DNA of 64,000 nt from Mesorhizobium shangrilense (GCF_040537815.1 NZ_JBEWSZ010000001.1:2480001-2544000); one strand, 5' to 3'. Positions 1 to 9,690 are shown, counted from the first letter of the stretch. Notes: generated by a model not told the origin, from the sequence alone. Numbers and translations are program-made.

Positions 1-383
1 CGCGAGCAGAACATAAGCGGCATATCGGCATCACGGGTCCGCATCCAACGCAAGGCAGTGTCGAGCCTGTCCGGCTCCCAGATGTCGTCCTGGTCGCAAA
101 AGGCATAGTAGTCGGCATCGATCCGTGGATCGATGATCATCGACCGGAAATTGGCGGCAAAGCCCTGCCGCGGGCCGTCCACCAGGGTCAATCGACCCTT
201 AGGCCAGCGAGCTTGCCATGCCTTGACGATGGCGGTCGTACCGTCCGCCGAACCGTCGTCGGAAATCCACAGATCGATGAGAGGCTGCGATTGCGCAAGC
301 AGGGATGCGAGCTGTTCATCGATGAAAGCCGCGCCGTCCTTCGTGCCCATCAAGATGGCGATGCGCTGATCCAGTTTGCCCAC
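1..383 (-). CDS. Glycosyltransferase family 2, N-terminal part (cut by window start)
   Basis: Read on the minus strand from a GTG at 381-383, the frame runs open to the window edge (127 codons visible). It begins VGKLDQRIAILMGTKDG and shows the GT2/GT-A fold signature: an ILMGTKDG strand, an ISDDGSADGTT nucleotide-binding motif near residue 45 and a CDQDDIWEPDRL metal-binding DxD region near residue 98. This is typical of rhamnosyl- and related surface-polysaccharide transferases acting at the cytoplasmic membrane. An in-frame TAG two codons upstream makes GTG, or the internal ATG at codon 11, the only possible start. It is co-oriented with the sugar dehydratase at 471-2459, about 90 bases upstream, so one transcript is plausible. 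The sugar donor and acceptor cannot be told. Confidence 0.85.
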   Translation of the reverse strand, partial: MGKLDQRIAILMGTKDGAAFIDEQLASLLAQSQPLIDLWISDDGSADGTTAIVKAWQARWPKGRLTLVDGPRQGFAANFRSMIIDPRIDADYYAFCDQDDIWEPDRLDTALRWMRTRDADMPLMFCS

Positions 384-470
384 GAGCTATGAACCCTGCG
401 AATGGCTGAGAGCAGCCATGGATGGTTTCGATCAGTCTAACAAGGGTCGTCAGAACTCGAGAGCCCGGCC

Positions 471-2459
471 CTACCGGGCCTGTCCAATTATTTTCGCGGT
501 GAGAACGTGATCAACATCGGCCGGAAATGCCTCCGGCTGGTGAAGGCCCGCCATCACGGCAAGCGACAGAGCCTTGTCCTGGCTCTTCATGGCTGTTTGC
601 AGCGCGGTAAGCGCTGCCTCCACCCTTGGCCATTCGGCGACATCCATTCTCAAGCCGAATATCTTCGATATTTCGAGTTCAACAACCTCTTCATTTTCAC
701 CGCGCAGTGTCTCATGCAACTTCTCGCCCGGCCGGATGCCGGTGAATCGGATTGGAATGTCGGTGTAGGGGCTCTTTCCGGCCATGCGGATCATCGTCTC
801 GGCGACTTCCAGGATCGGCACCGGCTTGCCCATGTCGAGCATGTAGATGGCATAGTCTTCCTTGCCCTCGCGCGCGGCTGCATCGGCCGCGGACATGATG
901 ACGAGATCGACGGCTTCGACCAGCGTCATGAAGTAACGCGTCATGCGTCGGTCCGTTATGGTGAGGGGACCGCCGGCCTCGATCTGCGACTGGAAGATAG
1001 TGGCGACCGACCCGTTGCTGCCAAAGACGTTGCCGAACCGCACGGCGAAGAATCTGGTGCCAGAGCGGTGGCCATTTGCTCCTATGGCGTGCGTCTCATG
1101 CAAGGAACTGACGATCTGCTCAGCCGCTCGCTTTGTCATGCCGAGCACGGATGTCGGGTCCACCGCCTTGTCGCTCGAAACCAGCACGAACTGTGGAACA
1201 CCGCATTTTGCAGCCACTTCGGCGCAGACAAGCGTTCCGAAAACGTTTGTCTGGATCGCCGATTCCCAATTTTCCTCAAGCAGAGGGACGTGCTTGAGCG
1301 CGGCGGCATGAAAGACGATGGATGGTTTGAACTCGCCGATCACCCGTGTCATCTGCTGCCGGTTCGCCACGTCGACGATACGGACCTTGAGGCGCGCATG
1401 GTCCTTCTCGTCGATATACTGGCTCAACTGGAAGATGCCGAACTCGGAATTGTCAGCGACCAGCACCGCTTCGGCGCCCAGTTCCAGTGACCGCTTGACC
1501 AGGGTGCGCCCGATCGAGCCGGCCCCACCCGTCACCAGAACCCGCTTGCCCGCGACGAAGGCGCCGATACGTTCGATGTCGGACGGCACCGCGGGGCGGC
1601 GCAGGATGGTTTCCATCTCGACGGCATCAAGCACAAGCCTTCCGCCCTGCCCCAGTTCGGAAAAGCCGGAGAATTGCACAACCGCTATGCCGCTATGCCG
1701 GGCCACGCGCACGAGTTCCGAATACTCCTCGATCTCCCGTTCCGCGCCATTGCCGAAAATCAGCATGTCGAGGCTTTTGGTACCGTTTGCATAGTCCTCG
1801 AGGACTTCCATCAACCTTGGCCGCACCGCCACCACCGGAACCCCCTGGATCCTGTGGCCCAAGGGCGCCCTGTGGTCGATCGCCATGATGCCCGCGATGA
1901 GATACTCAGCAGGCTCCACCGTTCGCGTGAAACGGATGATCAGGTCGGCCTCGCCAAGCCGGCCAACGAACAGCGCCTGCTTGATCGGTGTCTGATCAGC
2001 CCTTCGGCGCAGGATTCTCCAGCTCGCTCCGTCGCGAAGGAACCGGTAGAAAAGTCTAGGCCCGGATATGATCGTGAACGAGACGAGAAAAAAGACGATG
2101 AACTGACGCTCGTTGAGGCCCGCCACAGGATGGAAAAAACGGACCGTAAGGGAGACGGCATACAGGACGAGCGTGAGAATGCCGCAACTTTTCAGGATGT
2201 TGAAGAAGTCTGGCGTCGAAGCAAAGCGCCAGACCGTGTTGTAGAGTCCGCAATATCTGAACAGCAGATGGCTGATGAGCGCGATGGTTACCCAACTCAC
2301 CAGCCCCGCATAAGACAGCGTTTCAAACGACAGATTCGACCTTGACAGCACAAGACTGAGCGCCACCGCGATCAGGACCATGACGATGTCCTGGACCATG
2401 ATGAAGGCACGCCGCATATCCGGGCGAAGTCCGAACATGACTTTCAGGTATGAATCCAT
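471..2459 (-). CDS. Membrane-bound nucleoside-diphosphate-sugar 4,6-dehydratase, CapD/WbpM/PglF family
   Basis: This 662-residue protein has the full-length architecture of the family: four hydrophobic segments in the first 140 residues, a CoA-binding-like middle domain (about 160-290), then a Rossmann-fold SDR dehydratase domain. The NAD motif TGGAGSIG lies at about 310-317. The active-site region TSVLGMTKRAAE (about 436-447) has Met in place of the usual SDR Tyr and keeps Lys443, as in the WbpM/PglF branch. Members convert UDP-GlcNAc to a 4-keto-6-deoxy sugar for surface glycans. Substrate preference here is inferred from the family. It reads toward the truncated GT2 gene and is divergent from the ABC exporter genes at 2914-4426. 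Confidence 0.9.
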   Translation of the reverse strand: MDSYLKVMFGLRPDMRRAFIMVQDIVMVLIAVALSLVLSRSNLSFETLSYAGLVSWVTIALISHLLFRYCGLYNTVWRFASTPDFFNILKSCGILTLVLYAVSLTVRFFHPVAGLNERQFIVFFLVSFTIISGPRLFYRFLRDGASWRILRRRADQTPIKQALFVGRLGEADLIIRFTRTVEPAEYLIAGIMAIDHRAPLGHRIQGVPVVAVRPRLMEVLEDYANGTKSLDMLIFGNGAEREIEEYSELVRVARHSGIAVVQFSGFSELGQGGRLVLDAVEMETILRRPAVPSDIERIGAFVAGKRVLVTGGAGSIGRTLVKRSLELGAEAVLVADNSEFGIFQLSQYIDEKDHARLKVRIVDVANRQQMTRVIGEFKPSIVFHAAALKHVPLLEENWESAIQTNVFGTLVCAEVAAKCGVPQFVLVSSDKAVDPTSVLGMTKRAAEQIVSSLHETHAIGANGHRSGTRFFAVRFGNVFGSNGSVATIFQSQIEAGGPLTITDRRMTRYFMTLVEAVDLVIMSAADAAAREGKEDYAIYMLDMGKPVPILEVAETMIRMAGKSPYTDIPIRFTGIRPGEKLHETLRGENEEVVELEISKIFGLRMDVAEWPRVEAALTALQTAMKSQDKALSLAVMAGLHQPEAFPADVDHVLTAKIIGQAR

Positions 2460-2883
2460 TGGGCGGCACTAGACTCCGGACTCGAGAACATGGCCGTTAG
2501 CGTGCCCGTGATCGAATCCTGTTCGATCACGTCAATCTATCGTACCAATTCCCCGGCCCCCACCGTCTGTATCGCATACTGCGGAGCCGCGGTCATCGCC
2601 AGATATTTTTTTCCAACCGGAATTGGTTAGGGTGTTGGGTGGTTGCTCTTGCTCGACCAAGGAAATCCACGCTCTTTATAATAAATTCTAATAAACACTG
2701 GTTCGGCACAGGCGTAAGCGGATCAAAACGAGAAGGTGGCGCGGCACGCTGCAAAACCTGCTCTCGTCGCTCCATCGCGACGCGGTATGTTGCCTTATGC
2801 GCAACTCAATGGTTATGAATCGTCGGGTTTGATGGTCGTCGATAGCGTCAAGGGCCTTCCGTTGGAAGCCTGCGCACCAAAGA
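2460..2883. other. Divergent intergenic region
   Basis: About 420 bases separate the minus-strand dehydratase from the plus-strand exporter genes. The middle part (about 2600-2700) is AT-rich compared with the flanks and contains the best promoter-like match, listed separately. No convincing coding sequence was found; the short frames here have no family signature. Confidence 0.5.
2653..2682 (+). promoter_or_regulatory. Possible sigma-70-type promoter for the Wzm/Wzt genes
   Basis: A perfect TATAAT at 2677-2682 is preceded, after 18 bases, by TCGACC (four of six matches to TTGACA). It points toward the ABC permease, about 230 bases upstream of its start. The -10 match is good and the -35 is weak, so the call is tentative. 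Confidence 0.35.
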
Positions 2884-2913
2884 TTGGGAACAACAATTGC
2901 GATACCAAGAACT

Positions 2914-3705
2914 ATGATTGCCGCGATAAATGGCGCCATCGACGACATCAGCAGGGCTATGAGGCTGCACCGGGTCTGGATTGCGCTTGCCCATGAGGAC
3001 ATCGGGGACCAGCACAGACGTACAACGCTTGGCCCGCTTTGGCTGCTGGTCAACTATGTTGCGTTCGTGGGCACGTTCGTTTTCGTATTCCAGCCGGCTG
3101 GCAAGGACGCCACGGGCTATGCGGCCTATGTCTCCATCGGGCTTCTGGTGTGGTTCTACCTGATGGAAGTGATGTCGGCGAGCGTGTCGCTGTTTCAGCG
3201 CGAAGAGAGCTTCATCGAAGGCACCACGCTGCCCTTGTTCGTGTATGTGATGCGGCTCGCACTGCAATCGGTGATTCGCGCAGGCTATGCGATCATGGGT
3301 TGTGTCGCCATTCTGGTCTTGAGCGGCACGCCAGTCACCTCCCCTTGGCTATGGTCGCTCGCAGGATTGCTCCTGATATTGCTGGTAACGCCCGCACTGA
3401 TCACTGTTTTCGCGTTTCTGGGCGCCTTCTTTCCCGACAGCCAATTCATTGTCGGCAATTTATTGCGAGTGGGCATGTTCTTCACGCCCGTTTTCTGGGT
3501 GTACAACGGGCAAGATGGAATACAGAAATATGCTTATCACTGGAACCCGTTCACCTATTTTCTGGAGATCGTGCGGTTGCCGATCATGAACGGAGAATTG
3601 CCGGCTCATGCTTTCACTGTGACGATCATTGTGTCCTTGGCTGCATGGGTGATTGCATTGCTTCTGCTTGGCCGGTACCGCAAGCAGATCGTCTTCCTCA
3701 TCTGA
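2914..3705 (+). CDS. wzm: ABC-2-type polysaccharide export permease (Wzm/KpsM family)
   Basis: This is the membrane subunit of an ABC transporter that moves a finished, lipid-linked polysaccharide across the inner membrane. The family signature RRTTLGPLWLLVN follows a short cytoplasmic N-terminus, and about six hydrophobic segments follow. From the chosen ATG the product is 263 residues, a normal size. The open frame extends upstream to a TTG at 2884, and an ATG at 2959 preceded by AGCAGGG is a further option. The ATPase gene begins 8 bases after the stop, so the two are clearly one operon. Confidence 0.87.
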   Translation: MIAAINGAIDDISRAMRLHRVWIALAHEDIGDQHRRTTLGPLWLLVNYVAFVGTFVFVFQPAGKDATGYAAYVSIGLLVWFYLMEVMSASVSLFQREESFIEGTTLPLFVYVMRLALQSVIRAGYAIMGCVAILVLSGTPVTSPWLWSLAGLLLILLVTPALITVFAFLGAFFPDSQFIVGNLLRVGMFFTPVFWVYNGQDGIQKYAYHWNPFTYFLEIVRLPIMNGELPAHAFTVTIIVSLAAWVIALLLLGRYRKQIVFLI

Positions 3706-3712
3706 GTTTTAA

Positions 3713-4426
3713 ATGGTTTCTATCAAGCTGGACAACGTTAGCCTTGCTTACAAGCTGCACGAGAAGCTCACGCTTTCCGCGCCGGATCGGCGCGTGGCTG
3801 GGCCAGGCGGCAAAATTGGCGGCTCCGGCAGACAGCAGTTCGTGCAAGCTCTCGACGGCATCAGCTTCGAATTGAAGGCGGGAGACCGCCTCGGCCTGGT
3901 CGGCCCGAACGGAGCCGGCAAAACCACCCTTCTCAAGGTGCTCTATGGGATCTACGAGCCATCGGGTGGAAGCGTGGCGATCAAGGGCAAGGTCGATGCC
4001 CTGTTCAACATCAATATAGGCTTTCGCCGTGAGGCAACCGGACGCAGGAACATCGTGCTGCGTGGCCTGATCAGCGGATGGACAGAAGCCGAGATTGAAG
4101 AGAAGATCGAGGACATCATTGCCTTCAGCGAACTCGGCGACTTCATCGACCTGCCGTTCAAGGCCTACAGCCAGGGCATGGCCGCGCGCCTCGCTTTTTC
4201 AACCGCGACCGCGCTCGACCCGGAGATCCTGCTGATGGACGAGTGGATCGGCGCTGGCGACGCCTCTTTTCAGGACAAGGCCAAAAGGCGCATGGATGAA
4301 CTCGCCGAAAAGGCAGGCATCATTGTCCTGGCGAGCCATAGTGAGGCTCTGATACAAAGCGTATGCACGAAAAGACTTACACTCAATGGAGGCCGGGTGG
4401 AATCACTGACGAATCAATTGCTTTGA
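3713..4426 (+). CDS. wzt: ABC transporter ATP-binding subunit for polysaccharide export (Wzt/KpsT family)
   Basis: This 237-residue ATPase has Walker A GPNGAGKTT (64-72), the signature YSQGMAARL (152-160) and Walker B ILLMDE (172-177). The SQGM form of the signature is typical of polysaccharide and teichoic-acid exporters. It ends soon after the nucleotide-binding domain. It therefore lacks the C-terminal carbohydrate-binding domain found in Wzt proteins that read terminal modifications, and is closer to the short KpsT type. It follows the permease directly. The gene after it is an AT-rich sulfotransferase. Confidence 0.9.
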   Translation: MVSIKLDNVSLAYKLHEKLTLSAPDRRVAGPGGKIGGSGRQQFVQALDGISFELKAGDRLGLVGPNGAGKTTLLKVLYGIYEPSGGSVAIKGKVDALFNINIGFRREATGRRNIVLRGLISGWTEAEIEEKIEDIIAFSELGDFIDLPFKAYSQGMAARLAFSTATALDPEILLMDEWIGAGDASFQDKAKRRMDELAEKAGIIVLASHSEALIQSVCTKRLTLNGGRVESLTNQLL

Positions 4427-4517
4427 CACATGCTTGTGCCGCTATCCCGAATATGGCGGCGACGAGGGCAACTGCCTGAAGGCGGCTGCTGCAAAGGTTC
4501 TCCCAGAGTACACGGCA

Positions 4518-5234
4518 ATGATTATATCTCACGCGCACAGATTTGTGTTGTTTTCACCGTGGAAGACCGCGAGTTCCACCTGCAACGACAGGCTCCAGAT
4601 TTACAACGAAAGCAGATATAGTCGTTTCTTTTATTTTAACACATATCTAAAAAGAGTGGTCCATCAACACATAACAGTAGCAGAATTCAAATCCCTTCCG
4701 GAAAGTCATCTAGGCTACATAACTGCCTCTTTTGTACGAAACCCTTACGACAGGGCATATTCGGGATTCAAGCAAATACAACGAGACATCGCCAATCAAC
4801 CGCAAGCCGAGTATGAACATGAATGGATAAGGGAGCTTGTAAAATGCCAGTTATGCGAGAACCATAAGCGCATTATTGACTCAGGCTATGATTTTAATAA
4901 ATGGATTATGCTTATACCAGAATATGAAGTAATCGATGTCGGGCGTAATACCAATATGCCGCTACACCCAGCCACCTATTGGACACATTTTGATGAAGAG
5001 CAATATGTAGACTTCATAGGAAAGGTGGAGACGTTCGAGGAGGATTTTGGCCGCTTTTGTCAATTCACCGGTTTGGGTACGCCCGCGCGGATAAATGGAA
5101 ATGTTACAGATTTATCAATTACCGACAAGCACGGGTACAGGTATATTTCAAAAATGTCTCACCGTGCGATTGGCAGGATAAATGAAATGTTCAGAAACGA
5201 TTTTGAGCTTCTCGGGTACGAGAGGGTTTCGTAG
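4518..5234 (+). CDS. Sulfotransferase family 2-like protein
   Basis: The 238-residue product opens MIISHAHRFVLFSPWKTASS, matching the 5'-phosphosulfate-binding loop (P-x-K-T-x-S-T) of PAPS-dependent sulfotransferases. FVRNPYDRAYSGF, near residue 73, matches the 3'-phosphate-binding motif. The frame is open back to a TTG at 4434, but the family N-terminus fits the ATG at 4518. Base composition is clearly more AT-rich than the flanking ABC genes, with many AT-ending codons, suggesting acquisition by transfer. Its position after Wzm/Wzt suggests it sulfates the exported glycan or a glycolipid. The acceptor is unknown. Confidence 0.75.
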   Translation: MIISHAHRFVLFSPWKTASSTCNDRLQIYNESRYSRFFYFNTYLKRVVHQHITVAEFKSLPESHLGYITASFVRNPYDRAYSGFKQIQRDIANQPQAEYEHEWIRELVKCQLCENHKRIIDSGYDFNKWIMLIPEYEVIDVGRNTNMPLHPATYWTHFDEEQYVDFIGKVETFEEDFGRFCQFTGLGTPARINGNVTDLSITDKHGYRYISKMSHRAIGRINEMFRNDFELLGYERVS

Positions 5235-5351
5235 TCGCCTAATAACGGCCAGGCGCACCTACCATACCGACTACTTTTGTCGTGAGCCACTTATCGACTG
5301 CCGCTCCCCACCTACTTTGCGTCATGTCTTGGGCAGTATCCGTTTACATTT

Positions 5352-8132
5352 TCACAGGGCGCTTATCTCCTGGTCTACAGAGATGGCGGATTCTCTTCCC
5401 TGTTCCGCGAGCCAACGATCAGCCAGCGCTCGAATTGTCTCCTCCGCCTCGATAATCATATTTGAGTAGCGGTCATTCTGGAAACCCCAGAGTGTCGAAG
5501 AGACGTCCTCCCGGTGACCGACAAGGAAGGGTAGCGTGACAACGACACGCAGATCCTCCTGATTCTCCAGATAACGGTCGATGGCATTCGTGTCGACATC
5601 CGTATTGTTCGGATCCCAATCAGACAGAAGACGGATAGCGCGGCGGTTGTAGATGTTGAACACCATGCTCGTCATGCGGTCGAGCTTGACAAAGGTCATG
5701 CCGCCTCGTTCCTCGACACCAAACACCCTTGTGTTCGGATGGGCTGAGGCAATCATACCGGAGAAGATGTCCCAATGATCCGTTGCCTCGAGGTACTTCT
5801 CGATCGTCTCCATCCTCGCAGCGTGATCCTCGCGGAACAGAACATCGTCTTCGAAAACGATCAGATCCCTGGCATTGGCAGCGCGAGCATGCCTCGCAAG
5901 GGCACTATAGCTTGATCCGCAACCGATCCAGCCTCTAACGTTCCTGATGCCGTCGAACAAGGCGCAGTTGTCCGGCTTCTCGCTGACAAACATGCGCCGC
6001 CGCTTGATTGTTTCCGGCATGGAAAGCGCTATCTGACGTTTTTCCGCAGGCAGATAGATAGCTTTCTTCAACGCCGAATCTGCTGGAAGTACGCCAATCG
6101 CTACCAGGAAGCGATCCAGCATGAAAGTGAACCGATGCCCGCTGGCCTCCACGGACTGAGCAACCCTTCGTGTTGTCCCTTCGCTGCTTTTCAAGAATTC
6201 ACGGCAGGCACGAAGCATGTCTTCGGTGGAATTTTGCTTGAAGAACTGGACCGCTCCGCGCAACTCCGGGTAGTCGTCCTGGTCCTGCGCTTCCTCGGAG
6301 ATAACTGGAACGCCCTGCGAGAGGCACTCTTGGATACGCGGCATCTCGAGAAGAGCATTCTCGTAATAGTGGATGTTGACGACGGCACGCGCCTTGCGGA
6401 TCAGCGCATGCATATCCTCGCCAAAGACGTCATTGCATAGCTTGACGTTGAAATGCTGCTTCAACACCTCAAGCATCTTCTCGCGCCTTGGAGAGCTATA
6501 GTAATCGCCATAGAATAGGAAATCATATTTCTTCTCCGCCAGCGCTATCACATTGGGGCGATCAAGCGATGTACCGATCGGTAGATAGAACACATGCGGG
6601 TAAGCGATCCCCTTTTCCACCAAGAACTCGATGTTAACAAGAGAGTAATCGAGCACCGCAACAGATTCCTCAAGTGCCGCCAGGTAATCATTCGTGAACC
6701 AGCGTGAGCTTACTGACTGCTCCAATTGGAACAAGACCCGCTTTTCACCCGGAGGCAAGCGATCAAACATTTGCGCGCAGAGAACGACATAGAAATCATG
6801 TGAGAATACTGCTGGCGGGGACGTCAGGACCTCGCTCGCAATGCCATGGGCGGCCAAACGCTCCGAGATACAATGAGCGATGAAAACCGTATGCGGTGTG
6901 GTCAGGATGCCCCAAACGGTACCCGTCTGTCCAAGCTTGCTATGCGCCTCCATTGCCCGCGCCTGCCGACGGTAGCTCCGCACCCGACCGATGAGCCCTC
7001 GGAAATCACCACGGAACAGATACCGAAGTGCATTCTTCATGCCCATCTGCAGACTGAGGTCGTGCCCGCCGGATATGCCAAGCATCTTCGGCACCAATCG
7101 ATGAATGTTTCCATTCACTTCTCGCAGCGGCGCTGTAATTCTCCAAGATTTTGAGTCTGACATTCTCTGATTTTGAAACGTCAATTCGCTGTTTATACGG
7201 CGAAGCACACCAGCCTCTTCGGTAAGATTCCGCCTTTCAACTTCTATTTGACGCTCCGAATCCGAAAGTCTCTGCAGCAAATCCTGATTTTCATGCTGTT
7301 TGTTTTGCAACGCCTCCTTGCTGATCTTGACCTGCAGTCGAAGGTGATCTACCTCGGCGTCACGTTCAGCCATCACCTGTTCCCACGATCGAATGATCTC
7401 GGTATCGTTGATCGGCTGCTCCAGCACGCTAGCCTCGAGCGAACTGATCTCTTCGTCGGATGCCAGAGCCAGAAGATACAAAGGTTCATACACGCCTGGA
7501 GCTGTGGCGATTTCCTTGTTGGCGTAAATGTAACTCCGAGCTGGCGCCGCAGAGGATAGCGGAAGCAGCAGCGACCCGAATACTATTCTCTGGGAGTAGA
7601 AGCTGACGGTTCGGAAATGTCGCGCGACGAGGCGCTTGAATTCATGCTCATACAATTCCTTGACGTGGTATTTATTCACGAAATTCCGTCTATCCGAATA
7701 ATACTTTTTGTCCGGGCTGGAAATCAGCAAAGAACCACCCGGCTTGAGGACTCGCTTGAACTCTCGGAAAGATTCCTCGTGCTGGTCATGGTGCTCTATT
7801 GTCTCAAAGCTCACGATAACGTCGATCGAATGATCTGGGAGTGGGATATTGGCACAGTCTCCATGCTTGAATTGGAGATTGTCGCGCTTGTACCGAAGCT
7901 GCGCGTGTTCTACTGCCTCAGCCGAGAGATCGACACCGATCACACGGCGCGCTTTCGTAGCCATCAGATCGCTACCGTACCCTTCGCCACAGGCGATATC
8001 GAGAACGACCTTTCCGGCAACGAGGTTTGCCGCCATTAGATAGCGGTGCAGGTGTTCTAACTCGATATTGCCCTGCTCTTCCGGGACAAAACGTTCACCG
8101 GTAAAGGCCATAGGGGGGGTCGTCTCGGACAT
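5352..8132 (-). CDS. Three-domain protein: SAM methyltransferase, glycosyltransferase, GT25-like transferase
   Basis: This 926-residue protein reads as three modules. Residues about 10-200 form a class I SAM methyltransferase with motif I VLDIACGEGYG and VIGVDLS. A coiled-coil stretch, about 225-320, follows. A glycosyltransferase-like region with YDFLFYGDYYSSPRR and an ECLSQGVPVISEE segment (GT-B C-lobe pattern) occupies about 380-660. The C-terminus (about 700-890) resembles GT25 LPS transferases, with LIVFEDDVLF as the metal-binding motif. The ATG at 8130-8132 is preceded by CGAGAG and fits the methyltransferase start better than the longer open frame to 8234. It converges on the sulfotransferase gene. 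It may modify and extend a glycan on one scaffold. Confidence 0.75.
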   Translation of the reverse strand: MSETTPPMAFTGERFVPEEQGNIELEHLHRYLMAANLVAGKVVLDIACGEGYGSDLMATKARRVIGVDLSAEAVEHAQLRYKRDNLQFKHGDCANIPLPDHSIDVIVSFETIEHHDQHEESFREFKRVLKPGGSLLISSPDKKYYSDRRNFVNKYHVKELYEHEFKRLVARHFRTVSFYSQRIVFGSLLLPLSSAAPARSYIYANKEIATAPGVYEPLYLLALASDEEISSLEASVLEQPINDTEIIRSWEQVMAERDAEVDHLRLQVKISKEALQNKQHENQDLLQRLSDSERQIEVERRNLTEEAGVLRRINSELTFQNQRMSDSKSWRITAPLREVNGNIHRLVPKMLGISGGHDLSLQMGMKNALRYLFRGDFRGLIGRVRSYRRQARAMEAHSKLGQTGTVWGILTTPHTVFIAHCISERLAAHGIASEVLTSPPAVFSHDFYVVLCAQMFDRLPPGEKRVLFQLEQSVSSRWFTNDYLAALEESVAVLDYSLVNIEFLVEKGIAYPHVFYLPIGTSLDRPNVIALAEKKYDFLFYGDYYSSPRREKMLEVLKQHFNVKLCNDVFGEDMHALIRKARAVVNIHYYENALLEMPRIQECLSQGVPVISEEAQDQDDYPELRGAVQFFKQNSTEDMLRACREFLKSSEGTTRRVAQSVEASGHRFTFMLDRFLVAIGVLPADSALKKAIYLPAEKRQIALSMPETIKRRRMFVSEKPDNCALFDGIRNVRGWIGCGSSYSALARHARAANARDLIVFEDDVLFREDHAARMETIEKYLEATDHWDIFSGMIASAHPNTRVFGVEERGGMTFVKLDRMTSMVFNIYNRRAIRLLSDWDPNNTDVDTNAIDRYLENQEDLRVVVTLPFLVGHREDVSSTLWGFQNDRYSNMIIEAEETIRALADRWLAEQGRESAISVDQEISAL

Positions 8133-8745
8133 GTTATGATTGCACTCTCGAAGAAATACCTGAGATGAGAACACCCACAAGGCGGCTAAGAACCAGATAT
8201 GGCAGCGCCATCGTAGCGCAGTGGAGGGCGCCATTCACGCGACTCTCCGCAGTCCGGTTCCAGCCACTCGATGACAGTGGCGGTATTGTGTTCAGCCACC
8301 CGCCAACACACGAAATCCCTCACGGTCCGCACTGTCGATAAATGTGAAGCATGATCAACATGCATCAGTTGCGCCGCTCCGAGCAAGCTCGTCGAGCGCA
8401 ACCAAGAAGACCTTCGGCACAATTGGGCTGATAGATCGCTTGCAGGGCCAGCCTCATTTGAATAGGTGATAGGAGGCTGGACTCCAAGGCATTCTTATCT
8501 AGAGCGTTTTGCATATCATAACGACTGCACTAAACATGCACAAGGCCGCTAGCTGCCAACGTAGGGACTGGCACATGCGTACAAACAGGCAACAGATCCT
8601 TGAAAGCTGAATCCTATGGTAGCATTCATTGGTGAGATGGTATGAAATTCGACCATGACAATCAGTGCAAGCAACGCGACCACAATCATTGCATCTTTGC
8701 AGCAATCAGCTTGGCCCATGCCGGCCTTCATCGGCTTAGCCGCCG
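8133..8745. other. Intergenic region between divergent genes
   Basis: About 600 bases lie between the three-domain protein and the plus-strand methyltransferase. A hydrophobic minus-strand frame ends at 8549 and would encode about 60 residues from an ATG near 8731. It has no recognised relative and no good ribosome-binding site, so it is not called. Promoters for both flanking genes should lie here, but no strong -35/-10 pair was found. Confidence 0.4.
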
Positions 8746-9690
8746 ATGACTGAATTAACTGTTTCCCAAGAGATCGAGACGCTTCGGCGTTTGGCGTCAA
8801 AATACTTATGGGCGGATGAGCGAACCAGGTCTCTATTGGAAGGCAGCGGCGTCAATTTGACCAGGGCCGACTTCTATTCCGAATCTCCAACGATTGCCGA
8901 GATCAACCGATCCTTCGAGTACGATGAGGCCGGCGCACAGCTTCCGGTATATGACGATCCCTTGATTTTTGACGTCGACCAGATGGCTGCCTTTGCCCAG
9001 TCGCTGTCGCCGTTCTTGACAGAATTCAACCCGGCTCTGGGCGACGATGGCAGCTCACGTTTCTTTTGGAAAAATGATCAGTTCAGCTACTCAGACGCTG
9101 CTGCGCTCTTTGCGCTAGTTGTAGCGCGCCGTCCGAAAACGATTATTGAGATCGGATCTGGGCACAGTACTCGGCTATCGAGTGAGGCACTCGGAGTGGC
9201 TGGCGGCGGCCGAATCATCTGCATCGATCCGGAGCCCCGCGCCGAGATCACAAACTTGCCAGGCGTCGAATTTATTCGAAGGCCGGTCCAATCGGTCCCT
9301 CCAAGCTTCTTCCGCGATACGGTCGTTCCCGGTGATTTCGTTTTCTATGACGGATCTCATACCATCAAGTCTGGTAGTGATACGGTGTTTTTCTATCTGA
9401 ATATTCTACCTTATTTGCCGGCTGGAACGCTGGTGCACGCGCACGACGTTAGCCTGCCATTTGCAGCGCCGAAGGCCAACTTGACGCTGAGCAGGATGAA
9501 CTGGGGCGAACAATACATCCTAATGGCTCACCTCCATAATCGAGCCCGCTACAAGGTGCTCTTGGCCAATGCGCTTCTGCGGAAGCAGCGCCCCGAGGCT
9601 CTCCAAAACCTCATGAACGGCAAGTTCGAGCCCGGCGGGCAGAGCCTCTGGTATGAGGTAATAGGCGATCATCCAATCGCATCCGCGTGA
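8746..9690 (+). CDS. Class I SAM-dependent methyltransferase
   Basis: This 314-residue protein has the methyltransferase motif I TIIEIGSGHSTR near residue 133, followed by RIICIDPEP (motif II, acidic residue binding the ribose) and FVFYDGSHTIKSG (motif III/IV region). The N-terminal 110 residues are a helical extension without a recognised family. Such enzymes near polysaccharide loci often methylate sugars or related metabolites, but the substrate is not evident. It stands alone on the plus strand between minus-strand blocks. The start ATG lacks a strong ribosome-binding site and is accepted because it is the first in frame. Confidence 0.75.
   Translation: MTELTVSQEIETLRRLASKYLWADERTRSLLEGSGVNLTRADFYSESPTIAEINRSFEYDEAGAQLPVYDDPLIFDVDQMAAFAQSLSPFLTEFNPALGDDGSSRFFWKNDQFSYSDAAALFALVVARRPKTIIEIGSGHSTRLSSEALGVAGGGRIICIDPEPRAEITNLPGVEFIRRPVQSVPPSFFRDTVVPGDFVFYDGSHTIKSGSDTVFFYLNILPYLPAGTLVHAHDVSLPFAAPKANLTLSRMNWGEQYILMAHLHNRARYKVLLANALLRKQRPEALQNLMNGKFEPGGQSLWYEVIGDHPIASA

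Noticed and set aside
507..1490. Plus-strand frame of 327 codons opposite the sugar dehydratase
   Set aside because: Antisense of a recognisable CapD-type enzyme, no start signal.
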